Assembly (NCBI RefSeq): GCF_024519465.1
Contig: NZ_JALJRW010000010.1
Location: 1-64,000 of the forward strand
DNA: 64,000 nt
Source of the DNA: Stenotrophomonas sp. Ste86
Lineage (GTDB): Bacteria > Pseudomonadota > Gammaproteobacteria > Xanthomonadales > Xanthomonadaceae
Direction of reading: 5' to 3'
Part shown: piece by piece, positions 9,998 through 21,285 of the stretch
Numbering within the stretch: position 1 is the stretch's first letter
How the letters are laid out: every line of letters starts with the position of its first letter
Position numbers and translations under genes: made by a program
The notes under the pieces: generated by a model
What the model saw: only the letters and a program-made list of their open reading frames with translations
What the model was told of the DNA's origin: nothing
Database searches by the model: none

Positions 9998-10010
9998 TCC
10001 AGCGCTGTCA
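9998..10010. promoter_or_regulatory. Putative LacI-family operator, middle site
   Basis: TCCAGCGCTGTCA is the exact reverse complement of the 13-base site at 10177-10189 and differs from the perfect 14-base operator at 12805-12818 by a single base in one arm. It may be an auxiliary operator for repression by looping. Confidence 0.5.
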
Positions 10011-10176
10011 TCCGGGCCGTATCGACGACCGGTAAAGCACCGTGGCGCAGGGCCTGCGGTGTGTTTCCTGCGGTATCCCGTGCTGCCGCTGCAGCACGCA
10101 GGCAGCGTTGTGCAGTGCAGAACGAAACTGCGCGGATGCCCGAAGCAGGCCGCCGTGCCGCCCATGTCCGGTCCGC

Positions 10177-10189
10177 TGACAGCGCTGGA
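10177..10189. promoter_or_regulatory. Putative LacI-family operator, permease side
   Basis: TGACAGCGCTGGA lies 71 bases before the permease ATG. It is the reverse complement of the middle site, and the two face each other about 167 bases apart. Confidence 0.5.
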
Positions 10190-10259
10190 CAATCGATGAC
10201 GAAGCGGGTTCCATGTGTGGCCGCCGAATGGCTGGCATACTCTTCAACAAGGACATGCA

Positions 10260-11531
10260 ATGGACAACCCTGCTGCAGTGCGCGGGCAACACGTGCAAAG
10301 CAACCGCGTGGCGCTGACGGTGGTCACCGCGATCTTCTTCATGTGGGGCTTCCTGACCTGCCTCAACGACATCCTCATTCCGCACCTCAAGGCCGCCTTC
10401 GCGCTCACCTGGGTGCAGGCGATGCTGGTGCAGTTCACGTTCTTTGGTGCGTACTTCCTGATGTCGCTGCCGGCAGGGCGGTTGGTCGCGGCGGTGGGCT
10501 ACAAGCGCGGCATCGTGGCCGGGCTGGCCATTGCCGGCGTGGGCGCGCTGCTGTTCTGGCCGGCGGCGCATGCGCATGTGTACGGGTTGTTCCTGGCGGC
10601 GTTGTTCGTGCTCGCCACCGGCATCACCGTGCTGCAGGTAGCGGCCAACCCGTACGTGGCGCTGCTGGGACCGGAGCAGACCGCGTCCAGCCGGCTGACG
10701 CTGGCGCAGTCGATGAATGCACTGGGCACCACGCTGGCGCCGCTGTTTGGCGGTCTGCTGATCCTGTCGGCCGAACCGCGCACCGATGAAGCCCTGGCGC
10801 TGCTGCCGCAGGCAGAGGCGCTGGCTTACCGCGCCGCCGAAGCGCAGTCGGTGCAGCTGCCGTACTTCGGCCTGGCGGTGGCGCTGTTCGTGCTGGCCGC
10901 AGCCATCTGGATGTTCCGCCTGCCGGCCATCCCGGGCGTGGAAGAAGGCGCCACCGGCGGGCGCATCCGCGACGCGCTGCGGCATCCGCACCTGCGCTAC
11001 GGCGTGCTGGCGATCTTCTTCTACGTGGGCGCCGAGGTATCCATCGGCAGCGTGCTGGTCAACTTCCTGTCGATGCCGGGCATCGGCGAAGGGCTCACCG
11101 AGCAGGAAGCCACCCGGTATGTGTCGCTGTACTGGGGCGGTGCGCTGGTGGGGCGCCTGGTCGGCACCGTGCTGCTGGCACGGCTCGACCCGCGCCGCCT
11201 GCTGGGCATCTTCGCGCTGGTGGTGATGGCGCTGCTGGCGGTCACCATGCTGGCCGGTGGCGGGTTGGCCAAGTGGGCGGTGGTCAGCATCGGGCTGTTC
11301 AACTCGATCATGTTCCCGACCATCTTCGCGCTCGCCATCGCGCGGCTGGGCGCGTTGACCGGCAAGGGCTCCAGCCTGCTGGTGATGGCCATCGTGGGCG
11401 GTGCGGTGGTCCCGCTGGCGATGGGCTGGGTGGCCGACCACCACGGCCTGCAGCTGTCGTTCCTGCTGCCGATGCTGTGCTACCTGTACATCGTCTTTTA
11501 CGCGTGGCGGGGCTCGCGCCTTTCCCCCTAG
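10260..11531 (+). CDS. Sugar:proton MFS permease, FucP/GluP type
   Basis: Inner-membrane permease of the FHS branch of the major facilitator superfamily (FucP, glucose/galactose GluP). It is 423 aa with about 12 hydrophobic segments. Near the N terminus FFMWGFLTCLNDILIPHLK matches the family signature, and VLQVAANPYVALLG is the other highly conserved stretch. AAGGA at 10249-10253 is six bases from the ATG and decides the start. It probably imports the monosaccharide, most likely glucose, released by the neighbouring GH3 enzyme. It ends 14 bases from the convergent end of the LacI-type gene, with no terminator between. Confidence 0.9.
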   Translation: MDNPAAVRGQHVQSNRVALTVVTAIFFMWGFLTCLNDILIPHLKAAFALTWVQAMLVQFTFFGAYFLMSLPAGRLVAAVGYKRGIVAGLAIAGVGALLFWPAAHAHVYGLFLAALFVLATGITVLQVAANPYVALLGPEQTASSRLTLAQSMNALGTTLAPLFGGLLILSAEPRTDEALALLPQAEALAYRAAEAQSVQLPYFGLAVALFVLAAAIWMFRLPAIPGVEEGATGGRIRDALRHPHLRYGVLAIFFYVGAEVSIGSVLVNFLSMPGIGEGLTEQEATRYVSLYWGGALVGRLVGTVLLARLDPRRLLGIFALVVMALLAVTMLAGGGLAKWAVVSIGLFNSIMFPTIFALAIARLGALTGKGSSLLVMAIVGGAVVPLAMGWVADHHGLQLSFLLPMLCYLYIVFYAWRGSRLSP

Positions 11532-11545
11532 CGGTGCCGCACTGC

Positions 11546-12553
11546 TCAGCGGCGGCGCGGTGCGTGGGTGGATTCACGCACGAGCACCGCATGGTCCACG
11601 GTGACCATGCGGCCGCCGTCCGGGCTGCGGATGCGCTCGATCAGCTGCTCGGTAGCCAGCGTGCCCATGCGTGAGGTGGGCTGCCGCACGGTGGTCAGCG
11701 CCGGGTAGATGTGCCCGGCAATGGGCGTGTCGTCGAAGCCGCAGACCGACAGGTCCCTGGGGACGCGCAGGCCCCGTTGGCCGGCCACGCGATAGACCGC
11801 GGCCGCCATGTCGTCGTTGGCGGCGAAGATCGCCGTCGGTGGTTGCGGCAGGTCGAGCAGCGCGTTGGCCGCCTCGATACCGGATTCGAACGAGAACTGC
11901 CCGCTGGCCACCAGCGCCGGGTCGTAGGCGATGCCATGTTCGCGCAGTGCCTGGCGATAGCCGGCCAGGCGCCACTGGCAGGCGCCGTGCGCGCGCGGCC
12001 CCTTGATATGCGCAATGCGGCGGTGGCCTTGTGCAACCAGGTGGCCGATCAGCTCGACCACGGCGGTGGTCTCGTCCATGCGCACGCCGATGCGGCCTTC
12101 CGGATGGCGCGGGGCAATGCTGGCGAACGGGATCTCGTGCTCTTCCAGGTAGGCCAGCACCACCGCGTCGTCGGTCAGCGGCGGGATCAGCACCACGCCA
12201 TCGGGACGCGAGTTCTCGAACAGCGCCGCCAGGTCGGGCAGGGTGCTGCGGCCGACGCCCACCGGCCCCAGGATCAGGTTGTAGTGGCTGGCGTGGCAGG
12301 CTTCCAGCATGCCGTTCTGGATTTCCATCAGGTAATTGCGCGAGGGATTGTTGTAAACCAGCGCCAATGCGTAGGAGCGCTGCCCGGCCAGGCTGCGCGC
12401 GGACAGGTTGGGCTTGTAGCCCAGCCGCGCCACTGCCGCGGCCACGCGCTCGCGGGTTTCGGTGCGCACGTTGGGCTCGTTGTTGAGCACGCGGGACACG
12501 GTCTTGATCGAAACGCCCGCAACCGCGGCGACATCCTCGATTCGACTACGCAT
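11546..12553 (-). CDS. LacI-family transcriptional repressor of the glucoside locus
   Basis: A 335-aa regulator: an N-terminal LacI helix-turn-helix (IEDVAAVAGVSIKTVSRVLN, residues 4-23), a hinge helix (NLSARSLAG) and a periplasmic-binding-protein-like effector domain (FAANDDMAAAVYRVAGQRGL, VCGFDDTPIAGHIYPALTT). It is predicted to bind the TGACAGCGCTGTCA palindromes and release them with a sugar ligand. It lies between its probable targets: the permease and receptor on one side and the GH3 gene, read divergently, on the other. The ATG at 12553 gives the canonical N terminus; the longer open frame has no HTH-family sequence ahead of it. Confidence 0.93.
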   Translation of the reverse strand: MRSRIEDVAAVAGVSIKTVSRVLNNEPNVRTETRERVAAAVARLGYKPNLSARSLAGQRSYALALVYNNPSRNYLMEIQNGMLEACHASHYNLILGPVGVGRSTLPDLAALFENSRPDGVVLIPPLTDDAVVLAYLEEHEIPFASIAPRHPEGRIGVRMDETTAVVELIGHLVAQGHRRIAHIKGPRAHGACQWRLAGYRQALREHGIAYDPALVASGQFSFESGIEAANALLDLPQPPTAIFAANDDMAAAVYRVAGQRGLRVPRDLSVCGFDDTPIAGHIYPALTTVRQPTSRMGTLATEQLIERIRSPDGGRMVTVDHAVLVRESTHAPRRR

Positions 12554-12931
12554 GGTGCGGTGGATCCTATGTGGGAGCAGGTCGGCAGAGGCCGATGGTA
12601 GTGCGGCGGTGTCGAAACGGTGTTGCCGATGCAGGCGGATGTTGCCATGCCGCGATGGCTTGTGGCGTACCCGTCGATTTCGTGCGGCATCGCAACACTG
12701 ACAGCCTGATCCACGCATGCGTTTGAGCGCCAGCCCCTGCTGGTGCGGGACCGACGTCGCCATGGCGACGCTGCGCGGTTGACAGCAATGGCCGTGCTTT
12801 GTATGACAGCGCTGTCAGCCAGGGGCGTTGAACCGATCCAAATGTCGTCGACACGACGTGCTGCGCGCCGCGCAGCGCGGCCGACGGCGGCAGCGCCCAC
12901 CCCGATCGCGCGTCATTCCCACCGGAGGTAG
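12554..12931. promoter_or_regulatory. Divergent control region between lacI-type gene and GH3 gene
   Basis: These 378 bases contain no supported gene. The strongest element is the perfect palindrome at 12805-12818, with an additional half-site TGACAGC at 12781-12787. No clear -35/-10 pair could be assigned. Confidence 0.5.
12805..12818. promoter_or_regulatory. Perfect palindromic operator upstream of GH3 gene
   Basis: TGACAGCGCTGTCA is a perfect 14-base palindrome, 114 bases before the GH3 start. It is the best member of the site family in this locus and the probable consensus for the LacI-type repressor. Confidence 0.7.
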
Positions 12932-15469
<2,538 letters not shown>

Positions 15470-15476
15470 AGCAACG

Positions 15477-15499
15477 GTAGAGCCGAGCCATGCTCGGCT
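15477..15499 (+). repeat. GTAG-type REP (SMAG-like) element
   Basis: A 23-base palindrome with the 5' end GTAG (GTAGAGCCGAGCCATGCTCG, then GCT) lies eight bases after the GH3 stop codon. Palindromes with a terminal GTAG are characteristic of Stenotrophomonas REP families. Confidence 0.8.
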
Positions 15500-15530
15500 G
15501 GCGGCCCAGGATGGCCTCTGCGCCACCTTC

Positions 15531-15684
15531 GTTTCATGCCGGATCGGAGAGCAGCCGAGCATGGCTCGGCTCTACCCTGGTTCGTTTCGTGCCGGATGGG
15601 AGAGCAGCCGAGCATGGCTCGGCTCTACCCTGGTCCGTTTCATGCCGGATGGGAGAGCAGCCGAGCATGGCTCGGCTCTACCCC
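15531..15684 (-). repeat. Three tandem 53-bp units, each with a GTAG-REP
   Basis: Units begin at 15531, 15584 and 15637, an exact 53-base period, with only a few differences between them. Each contains the same 23-base palindrome in inverted orientation (15553-15575, 15606-15628, 15659-15681). Together with the copy at 15477 the array may block exonucleases or supercoil spread between the GH3 and rho transcripts, or simply reflect REP amplification. Confidence 0.85.
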
Positions 15685-15694
15685 CCGCGCGACG

Positions 15695-15723
15695 AAAAAG
15701 GCCCCGCAGTGCGGGGCCTTTTT
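15695..15723. terminator. Bidirectional Rho-independent terminator
   Basis: A 13-base perfect stem (AAAAAGGCCCCGC, loop AGT, GCGGGGCCTTTTT) has A and T tracts on the two sides, so it can end both the GH3 transcript on the plus strand and the rho transcript on the minus strand. Confidence 0.95.
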
Positions 15724-15743
15724 CTATCTCGATGCCGCGCCGA

Positions 15744-17537
15744 TCAGCGCTTCATCGAACCGAAGAACTCGTCGTTGGACTTGGTGTTCTTCATCTTGTC
15801 GAGCAGGAATTCCATTGCCGCCATTTCATCCATCGGATGCAGCAGCTTGCGCAGGATCCAGATCTTCTGCAGCAGTTCCGGTTCGATCAGCAGGTCTTCG
15901 CGACGGGTGCCCGAGCGGTTGATGTCGATCGCCGGGAACACGCGCTTTTCAGAGATGCGACGGCTCAGGTGCACTTCGCTGTTGCCGGTGCCCTTGAACT
16001 CTTCGTAGATCACCTCGTCCATCTTGCTGCCGGTATCGACCAGCGCGGTGGCGATGATGGTCAGGCTGCCGCCTTCCTCCACGTTACGCGCCGCGCCGAA
16101 GAAGCGCTTCGGACGGTGCAGGGCGTTGGCGTCCACACCACCGGTAAGCACCTTGCCGGAGCTGGGCACCACGTTGTTGTAGGCACGTGCCAGGCGGGTG
16201 ATCGAGTCGAGCAGGATCACCACGTCTTTCTTGTGCTCGACCAGGCGCTTGGCACGCTCGATCACCATTTCGGCGACCTGCACGTGACGGGCGGCCGGCT
16301 CGTCGAAGGTGGAGCTGATGACTTCGCCGCGCACGGTGCGCTGCATTTCGGTCACTTCTTCCGGGCGCTCGTCGATCAGCAGCACGATCAGGTGCACGTC
16401 CGGATGATTGGTGGTGATCGCCGTGGCCACCTGCTGCATCATCATCGTCTTACCGGCCTTGGGCTGGGAGACGATCAGCGAACGCTGACCCTTGCCCTGC
16501 GGTGCCATCAGATCGAGGATGCGGCCGGTGATGTCTTCGGACGAACCGTTGCCACGTTCCAGGGTGAAGCGCTTGCGCGGGAACAGCGGGGTGAGGTTCT
16601 CGAACAGCACCTTGTTCTTGGACGCTTCCAGCGGCTCACCGTTGATGGTGTCCACGATCGACAGCGCGAAGTAACGCTCGCCATCCTTCGGGAAGCGGAT
16701 GCGGCCGGACAGGTGGTCGCCGGTACGCAGGTTGAAGCGGCGGATCTGGCTGGGCGAAATGTAGGTATCGTCCGGGCCGGCCAGGTAGCTGGCTTCGGCC
16801 GCGCGCAGGAAGCCGAAGCCGTCGGGCAGGATTTCCAGCACGCCGTCGGCGGCGACGCCGTCGCCGTGGCGGGTGAGCACCTTGAGCAGGGCGAAGATCA
16901 CGTCCTGCTTGCGGGCACGCGCCACGCCTTCGGAGATCTGCAGCTGCTCGGCGATTTCCAGCAGCTTCTGCGCCGGCATCCGCTTGAGGTCGCTCAGCGA
17001 ATAGACCGGGAAGCCTTCAGGCACATTGGCCTGCTGGCTGCGCACGAACGGCTGCTGCGGTTCGTTGTTGTCCTGCGGCATACCGTCATCGTTGTAGCGA
17101 TCGCCACCGCGGCTGCGGTCACGGCGATTGCGGAAACGGTCGCGGCGGTTGCCCTGGCCCTGACCTTGGCCTTGGCCCTGGTTCTGACCTTGGCCTTGAC
17201 CCTGGTACGGGTTCTGCCCGCCCTTGGGTGCGTTGTTGCCGTTGCCGTTGCCGTTGTGGTTGCGCTGGCCACCGTCGCCGGTGTCCTGCTGCGCACCGCC
17301 CTGGCCCGACGAGGATTCGCCAGCGTGGGGGGCAGGTGCCTGCTGCGGTGCCGACGGCGCGGCGACCGGCGCCGGCGCGTCAGGCGCGGCAGCCAGGGGC
17401 AGGGCGGATTGATGCGTGGGAGAAGAACCGGTTTCGGCAGCGGTGTTGGCGGCGGCCTTGGCGACGCGCGGCTTGCGCACGCGCTTCTCGGCAGGCGCGT
17501 CGGCGCTCCCGGGTTCGGAAGTAGTGATATCGGACAA
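15744..17537 (-). CDS. rho: Transcription termination factor Rho with long N-terminal extension
   Basis: Hexameric RNA-dependent ATPase that ends untranslated transcripts. The core is canonical: N-terminal RNA-binding domain ([20 protein letters not shown], from about residue 178; DGFGFLR), P-loop PKAGKT (Lys363), Walker [11 protein letters not shown], and the Q/R-loop region ([20 protein letters not shown]). At 597 aa it is about 178 residues longer than E. coli Rho. The excess is an N-terminal low-complexity segment: Ala/Pro-rich, then Asn/Gly (NGNGNGNN), then Gln/Gly repeats ([10 protein letters not shown]), then Arg-rich ([20 protein letters not shown]). This is predicted to be disordered and RNA-binding. 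The gene lies downstream of trxA on the same strand, as in many proteobacteria, with a 221-base gap that could hold an autoregulatory leader. Confidence 0.97.
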   Translation of the reverse strand: MSDITTSEPGSADAPAEKRVRKPRVAKAAANTAAETGSSPTHQSALPLAAAPDAPAPVAAPSAPQQAPAPHAGESSSGQGGAQQDTGDGGQRNHNGNGNGNNAPKGGQNPYQGQGQGQNQGQGQGQGQGNRRDRFRNRRDRSRGGDRYNDDGMPQDNNEPQQPFVRSQQANVPEGFPVYSLSDLKRMPAQKLLEIAEQLQISEGVARARKQDVIFALLKVLTRHGDGVAADGVLEILPDGFGFLRAAEASYLAGPDDTYISPSQIRRFNLRTGDHLSGRIRFPKDGERYFALSIVDTINGEPLEASKNKVLFENLTPLFPRKRFTLERGNGSSEDITGRILDLMAPQGKGQRSLIVSQPKAGKTMMMQQVATAITTNHPDVHLIVLLIDERPEEVTEMQRTVRGEVISSTFDEPAARHVQVAEMVIERAKRLVEHKKDVVILLDSITRLARAYNNVVPSSGKVLTGGVDANALHRPKRFFGAARNVEEGGSLTIIATALVDTGSKMDEVIYEEFKGTGNSEVHLSRRISEKRVFPAIDINRSGTRREDLLIEPELLQKIWILRKLLHPMDEMAAMEFLLDKMKNTKSNDEFFGSMKR

Positions 17538-17726
17538 GTGCTGGATTCCTCGCTAGAAGGTGCGAGCGCCCGGCAGGGCGGCGAACGTTGGGAAAGGATC
17601 TGGAAGGAAACAACGTCCAGAAGATGCGGCGCGCGAATGCGGCCGGATATGCCGACACTAACACCGGCTCGCGGCAGCGCGCAAGCCGGGCGGGGCAGGG
17701 TCATTCATGCGGGCGCAGGCCCGCGT

Positions 17727-17750
17727 GGCAGCCGGAGGGGACCGGCTGCC
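17727..17750. other. Hairpin after trxA
   Basis: GGCAGCCGG pairs with CCGGCTGCC (9-base stem, 6-base loop) just after the trxA stop codon on the minus strand. There is no T run, so it is either a weak or Rho-assisted terminator or an RNA-stabilising 3' end between trxA and rho. Confidence 0.45.
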
Positions 17751-17758
17751 TGCCAGGG

Positions 17759-18088
17759 TCAGGCCAGGGCCTTGTCCAGCATGCCGGCGAGCTGGGCCTT
17801 GCCCACCGCGCCAACCTGCTGCGCCTGGACTTCGCCGTTCTTGAAGACCAGCAGCATCGGGATCGAGCGCACGTGGTACTTGGCGGCCAGTTCGCGCTGT
17901 TCGTCGACGTTGACCTTGGCGATCTTGGCGCGCCCGTTGTAGGCGTCGGCCAGCTCGTCCAGCGCCGGGGCGATCATCTTGCAGGGGCCACACCATTCGG
18001 CCCAGAAATCGACCAGCACCGGCTCTTTGGAATCCAGTACTGCGCTTTGGAAGTCAGCGGTGCTGACATGTACAACCTTGTCGCTCAT
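17759..18088 (-). CDS. trxA: Thioredoxin 1
   Basis: Cytoplasmic dithiol-disulfide oxidoreductase that delivers electrons to ribonucleotide reductase, PAPS reductase and other enzymes. It is 109 aa, the usual size, with the active site WCGPC at residues 32-36, the buried Asp27, and the cis-proline loop SIPMLLVF. The ATG at 18088 gives the family N terminus; the open frame upstream encodes nothing thioredoxin-like. It is followed on the same strand by rho. Confidence 0.97.
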   Translation of the reverse strand: MSDKVVHVSTADFQSAVLDSKEPVLVDFWAEWCGPCKMIAPALDELADAYNGRAKIAKVNVDEQRELAAKYHVRSIPMLLVFKNGEVQAQQVGAVGKAQLAGMLDKALA

Positions 18089-18656
18089 CTTGGTCTCTCG
18101 TCTGGAAATGCACCCGGCCGGGCCGGAGGAGGTTGAAGTTGGACGCCACCGACCGGTGCCGTCCGCGTCTGCTGCCTCGTGACCGCACAGGCGGTCAGCG
18201 GTGCGCCAGGTGGATGCCTGGTCGCTCACGGCGGGCAGTGTACCGCTAACGTCGCAGGCGGGCAGAGATGGGGTGGAACCGAGCATCCTGTGATTGGCGT
18301 CCCGGTTTAATCGGGCAACTGAGGAGGATATGTGGGTGCTGGAGAGGCAGTACCAGCGGGCGCGCGCGTCCCGTTCAACTGGCGGCAGGCGCGGTGAAAC
18401 CGGTGAAAAAGCGCCCTCTTCGACCCTCTCGTCGACGGCCAGGTCCGGCCCATGGCCGGCGGTCTCGCCGACGGCTGCGACGCCAGAGCCCGGTTTGGCG
18501 CCGACATTGCGCTAAACTGCCCCACTGTGCGGCGCCCCAGGACCCGATGGTCCGGCCCCGCCGATCCCGGCGCAGGGCCCGCAATGGCGACGGTGCCCCC
18601 CAAGATTGCAAGCCTCCCGCGCACCGCTGCCGGGCAGGCCTTACCAAGACGGACAC
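18089..18656. promoter_or_regulatory. Divergent spacer between trxA and rhlB
   Basis: These 568 bases separate the divergent trxA and rhlB starts and must contain both promoters. A GAGGAGG at 18321-18327 followed by ATG at 18330 opens a 61-codon frame, but its spacing is poor and the product is Ser/Arg/Pro-rich, so I do not call it. No strong sigma-70 boxes, riboswitch or terminator were recognised. Confidence 0.4.
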
Positions 18657-20378
18657 ATGAGCGACAAACCGCTGACCGATTTGACCTTTTCCTCCTTCGA
18701 ACTGCATCCGGCCCTGCAGGCCGGCCTTGAAGGAGCCGGATTCACCCGTTGCACGCCCATCCAGGCGCTGACCCTGCCAGTCGCACTGCCCGGCGGCGAC
18801 GTCGCCGGCCAGGCCCAGACCGGTACCGGCAAGACGCTGGCCTTCCTGGTCGCGGTGGTGAACCGCCTGCTGACCCGCCCGGCACTGGCCGACCGCAAGC
18901 CCGAAGACCCGCGCGCGCTGATCCTGGCCCCGACCCGCGAACTGGCCATCCAGATCCACAAGGATGCGGTCAAGTTCGGTTCGGACCTGGGCCTGCGCTT
19001 TGCGCTGGTTTACGGCGGCGTGGATTACGACAAGCAGCGCGAGATCCTGCAGCAGGGCGTGGACGTGATCATCGCCACCCCGGGCCGCCTGATCGACTAC
19101 GTCAAGCAGCACAAGGTGGTCTCGCTGCACGCCTGCGAAATCTGCGTGCTCGACGAAGCCGACCGCATGTTCGACCTGGGCTTCATCAAGGACATCCGCT
19201 TCCTGCTGCGGCGCATGCCCGAGCGCTCGACGCGCCAGACGCTGCTGTTCAGCGCCACGCTCAGCCACCGCGTGCTGGAGCTGGCCTACGAGCACATGAA
19301 CGAGCCGCAGAAGCTGGTGGTGGAGAGCGAGTCGATCACCGCCGCCCGCGTGCGCCAGCGCATCTACTTCCCGGCCGACGAAGAGAAGATCCCGCTGCTG
19401 CTGGGCCTGCTGTCGCGCAGCGAAGGCGCGCGCACGATGGTCTTCGTCAACACCAAGGTGTTCGTCGAGCGTGTTGCCCGGTCGCTGGAAAAGGCCGGCT
19501 ACCGCGTGGGCGTGCTGTCCGGCGATGTGCCGCAGAAGAAGCGTGAGAGCCTGCTCAACCGCTTCCAGAAGGGCCAGCTGGAAATCCTGGTGGCTACCGA
19601 CGTGGCCGCGCGCGGCCTGCACATCGACGGCATCAAGTACGTCTACAACTACGACCTGCCCTTCGACGCCGAAGACTACGTGCACCGCATCGGCCGTACC
19701 GCCCGGCTGGGCGAGGAAGGCGATGCGATCAGCTTCGCCTGCGAGCGCTATGCGATGGGCCTGCCGGACATCGAGGCCTACATCGAGCAGAAGATCCCGG
19801 TCGAGCCGGTGACCAGCGAGATCCTGACCTCGCTGCCGCGCGCCGCACGCGCACCGGCCGCGCCGGGCGAGGAAGGCGACGACGAGAACGAGAGCGTTGG
19901 CCAGATCTTCCGTGAAGCGCGCGAAGCGCGTGCGGCGGAAGAACAGCGTCGTGGCGGTGGCAGCAGCAGCGGGCGCGGCGGCAAGCCTTCCGCCGGCCGT
20001 GGCGAGCGCCGCGCGCCCGGTGAGCGCAGTGCCGATGGCAAGCCGCGCCGTGAGCGCAAGCCGCGCGTGGAAGGTGAGGCACCGGTCGTCGTGGCCGATG
20101 CAGAGGCCGCGCCGCAGGTTGCGCCGACTGCGGCTCCGACCGCTGCCCCGACTGCCGAAGGCAGTCCGGCCGTGGACGGCGAGCGCGCGCCGCGCAAGCG
20201 TCGTCGTCGTCGCAACGGCCGTCCGGTCGAAGGCGCCGAGGGTGCGGCAGCGACCGGCCCGGTGACGCCGGTGCAGGTGGCGGCCAAGCCGATGCGCGGC
20301 ACGCCGGCTGCCGATCCGAGCGCGTCCTTCCTGACCCGCATCGGTCGCAAGATCCGTCGGATGCTGTCCGGGTCGTAA
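18657..20378 (+). CDS. rhlB: DEAD-box ATP-dependent RNA helicase RhlB-like
   Basis: RNA helicase, in enterobacteria part of the RNase E degradosome. The 573-aa protein shows the Q motif ([10 protein letters not shown]), [28 protein letters not shown] in [15 protein letters not shown] and [10 protein letters not shown]. The helicase core ends near residue 395. It is followed by about 175 residues of Arg/Gly/Ala/Pro-rich low-complexity sequence with RRRR clusters and a [11 protein letters not shown] stretch, ending in a basic tail ([13 protein letters not shown]). E. coli RhlB has 421 aa, so the tail is a lineage feature and probably binds RNA or RNase E. The ATG at 18657 matches the family start [11 protein letters not shown]. 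Confidence 0.93.
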   Translation: MSDKPLTDLTFSSFELHPALQAGLEGAGFTRCTPIQALTLPVALPGGDVAGQAQTGTGKTLAFLVAVVNRLLTRPALADRKPEDPRALILAPTRELAIQIHKDAVKFGSDLGLRFALVYGGVDYDKQREILQQGVDVIIATPGRLIDYVKQHKVVSLHACEICVLDEADRMFDLGFIKDIRFLLRRMPERSTRQTLLFSATLSHRVLELAYEHMNEPQKLVVESESITAARVRQRIYFPADEEKIPLLLGLLSRSEGARTMVFVNTKVFVERVARSLEKAGYRVGVLSGDVPQKKRESLLNRFQKGQLEILVATDVAARGLHIDGIKYVYNYDLPFDAEDYVHRIGRTARLGEEGDAISFACERYAMGLPDIEAYIEQKIPVEPVTSEILTSLPRAARAPAAPGEEGDDENESVGQIFREAREARAAEEQRRGGGSSSGRGGKPSAGRGERRAPGERSADGKPRRERKPRVEGEAPVVVADAEAAPQVAPTAAPTAAPTAEGSPAVDGERAPRKRRRRRNGRPVEGAEGAAATGPVTPVQVAAKPMRGTPAADPSASFLTRIGRKIRRMLSGS

Positions 20379-20413
20379 GACCTGACGCCAGACCTGCGCG
20401 GTCCGAGGTCCCG

Positions 20414-20497
20414 CCCCCTTGGTAAGGGGGTTGTCGCGAAGCGACGGGGATCCGCTGCTGATACTGCGGGGCCCATGGTTGGCGCAGCCAACCGTGG
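20414..20497. other. Cluster of hairpins between rhlB and ftsE
   Basis: Two or three inverted repeats follow rhlB: CCCCCTT with AAGGGGG (20414-20430), a short GTCGC/GCGAC hairpin next to it, and an 11-base stem CCATGGTTGGC/GCCAACCGTGG (20473-20497) with one G-T pair. None is followed by a T run. They probably mark the 3' end of the rhlB transcript or processing sites ahead of ftsE. Confidence 0.5.
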
Positions 20498-20598
20498 GGC
20501 GACAGCGCGAATGCGATGTTGCGTCCCCCGGCCAACGGCCGGCACGATCGATGCACCCCCACCTGCACGTCGTCACCCTCGTCCTGCATAATCAGGGG

Positions 20599-21285
20599 AT
20601 GAGCGTCCTGCGTTTTGACAATGTCAGCAAACAGTATGCCGGCGGCCACCAGGCCCTGGTCGACGTCAGCTTTGATGTCGCCCCCGGCGAAATGCTGTTC
20701 GTCACCGGTCACTCCGGTGCGGGCAAGAGCACCCTGCTCAAGTTGATCCACCTCGACGAGCGGCCCAGCCGTGGCGCGGTGATCTTCGATGAGCGCAACC
20801 TGCTGAAGGTGCGTGGCGGCAATATTCCGCGTCACCGGCGGCAGGTGGGGGCGGTCTACCAGGACCACCGCCTGCTGATGGACCGCAGCATCGCCGAGAA
20901 CGTGGCGTTGCCGCTGATCCTGCGCGGCACCCGCCGCGCCGACATCGGCAAGCGCGTGCGCTCGGTGCTTGAACGCATGGGCCTGGGCCACCGCGAAAAG
21001 GCACTGCCCTCGCAGCTGTCGGCTGGCGAGCAGCAGCGCGTCGGCATCGCCCGCGCGATTGTCAGCGAGCCCAAGCTGCTGGTTGCCGACGAACCCACCG
21101 GCAATCTCGATCCGACCCTGGCGGCGGAAATTATGGCGCTGTTCGCCGAGCTGCCCGATCGCGGCACCAGCGTGCTGGTCGTCAGCCATGACCTGGCGCT
21201 GCTGCGGCACATGCGCAAGCGCGTGCTGATCCTGGACCACGGCAAGCTGATCGACGACATCTCGCCGCAGGACCTGGCCGAATGA
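20599..21285 (+). CDS. ftsE: Cell-division ABC-type ATPase FtsE
   Basis: Cytoplasmic ATPase of the FtsEX complex, which links the Z-ring to activation of peptidoglycan amidases during septation. It is 228 aa with Walker A GHSGAGKST, Q-loop AVYQDHRLL, signature LSAGEQQRVGIARA, Walker B LLVADEPTGNLD and switch His in VVSHDLALL. The ATG overlaps an AGGGG and is preceded by CATAAT at 20587-20592, so the transcript may start very close to the start codon. It overlaps ftsX by four bases (ATGA), the usual translationally coupled arrangement. Confidence 0.96.
   Translation: MSVLRFDNVSKQYAGGHQALVDVSFDVAPGEMLFVTGHSGAGKSTLLKLIHLDERPSRGAVIFDERNLLKVRGGNIPRHRRQVGAVYQDHRLLMDRSIAENVALPLILRGTRRADIGKRVRSVLERMGLGHREKALPSQLSAGEQQRVGIARAIVSEPKLLVADEPTGNLDPTLAAEIMALFAELPDRGTSVLVVSHDLALLRHMRKRVLILDHGKLIDDISPQDLAE

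Larger units (their letters stand above)
9849..10259. promoter_or_regulatory. Divergent control region between receptor and sugar permease
   Basis: No gene is seen in these 411 bases. They lie between two divergent starts and hold three palindrome-like sites annotated separately (9937-9954, 9998-10010, 10177-10189). The first is nearer the receptor gene and the third nearer the permease gene, as expected for a shared repressor acting on both. I could not place -35/-10 boxes with confidence. Confidence 0.6.

Noticed and set aside
15531-15684. Regular repeats considered as a CRISPR array
   Set aside because: The whole 53-base unit is repeated with no unique spacers, and it carries REP palindromes; no cas genes are nearby.
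18330-18515. A 61-codon frame after GAGGAGG in front of rhlB
   Set aside because: Ribosome site is only two bases from the ATG, the product is low complexity, and there is no other support.
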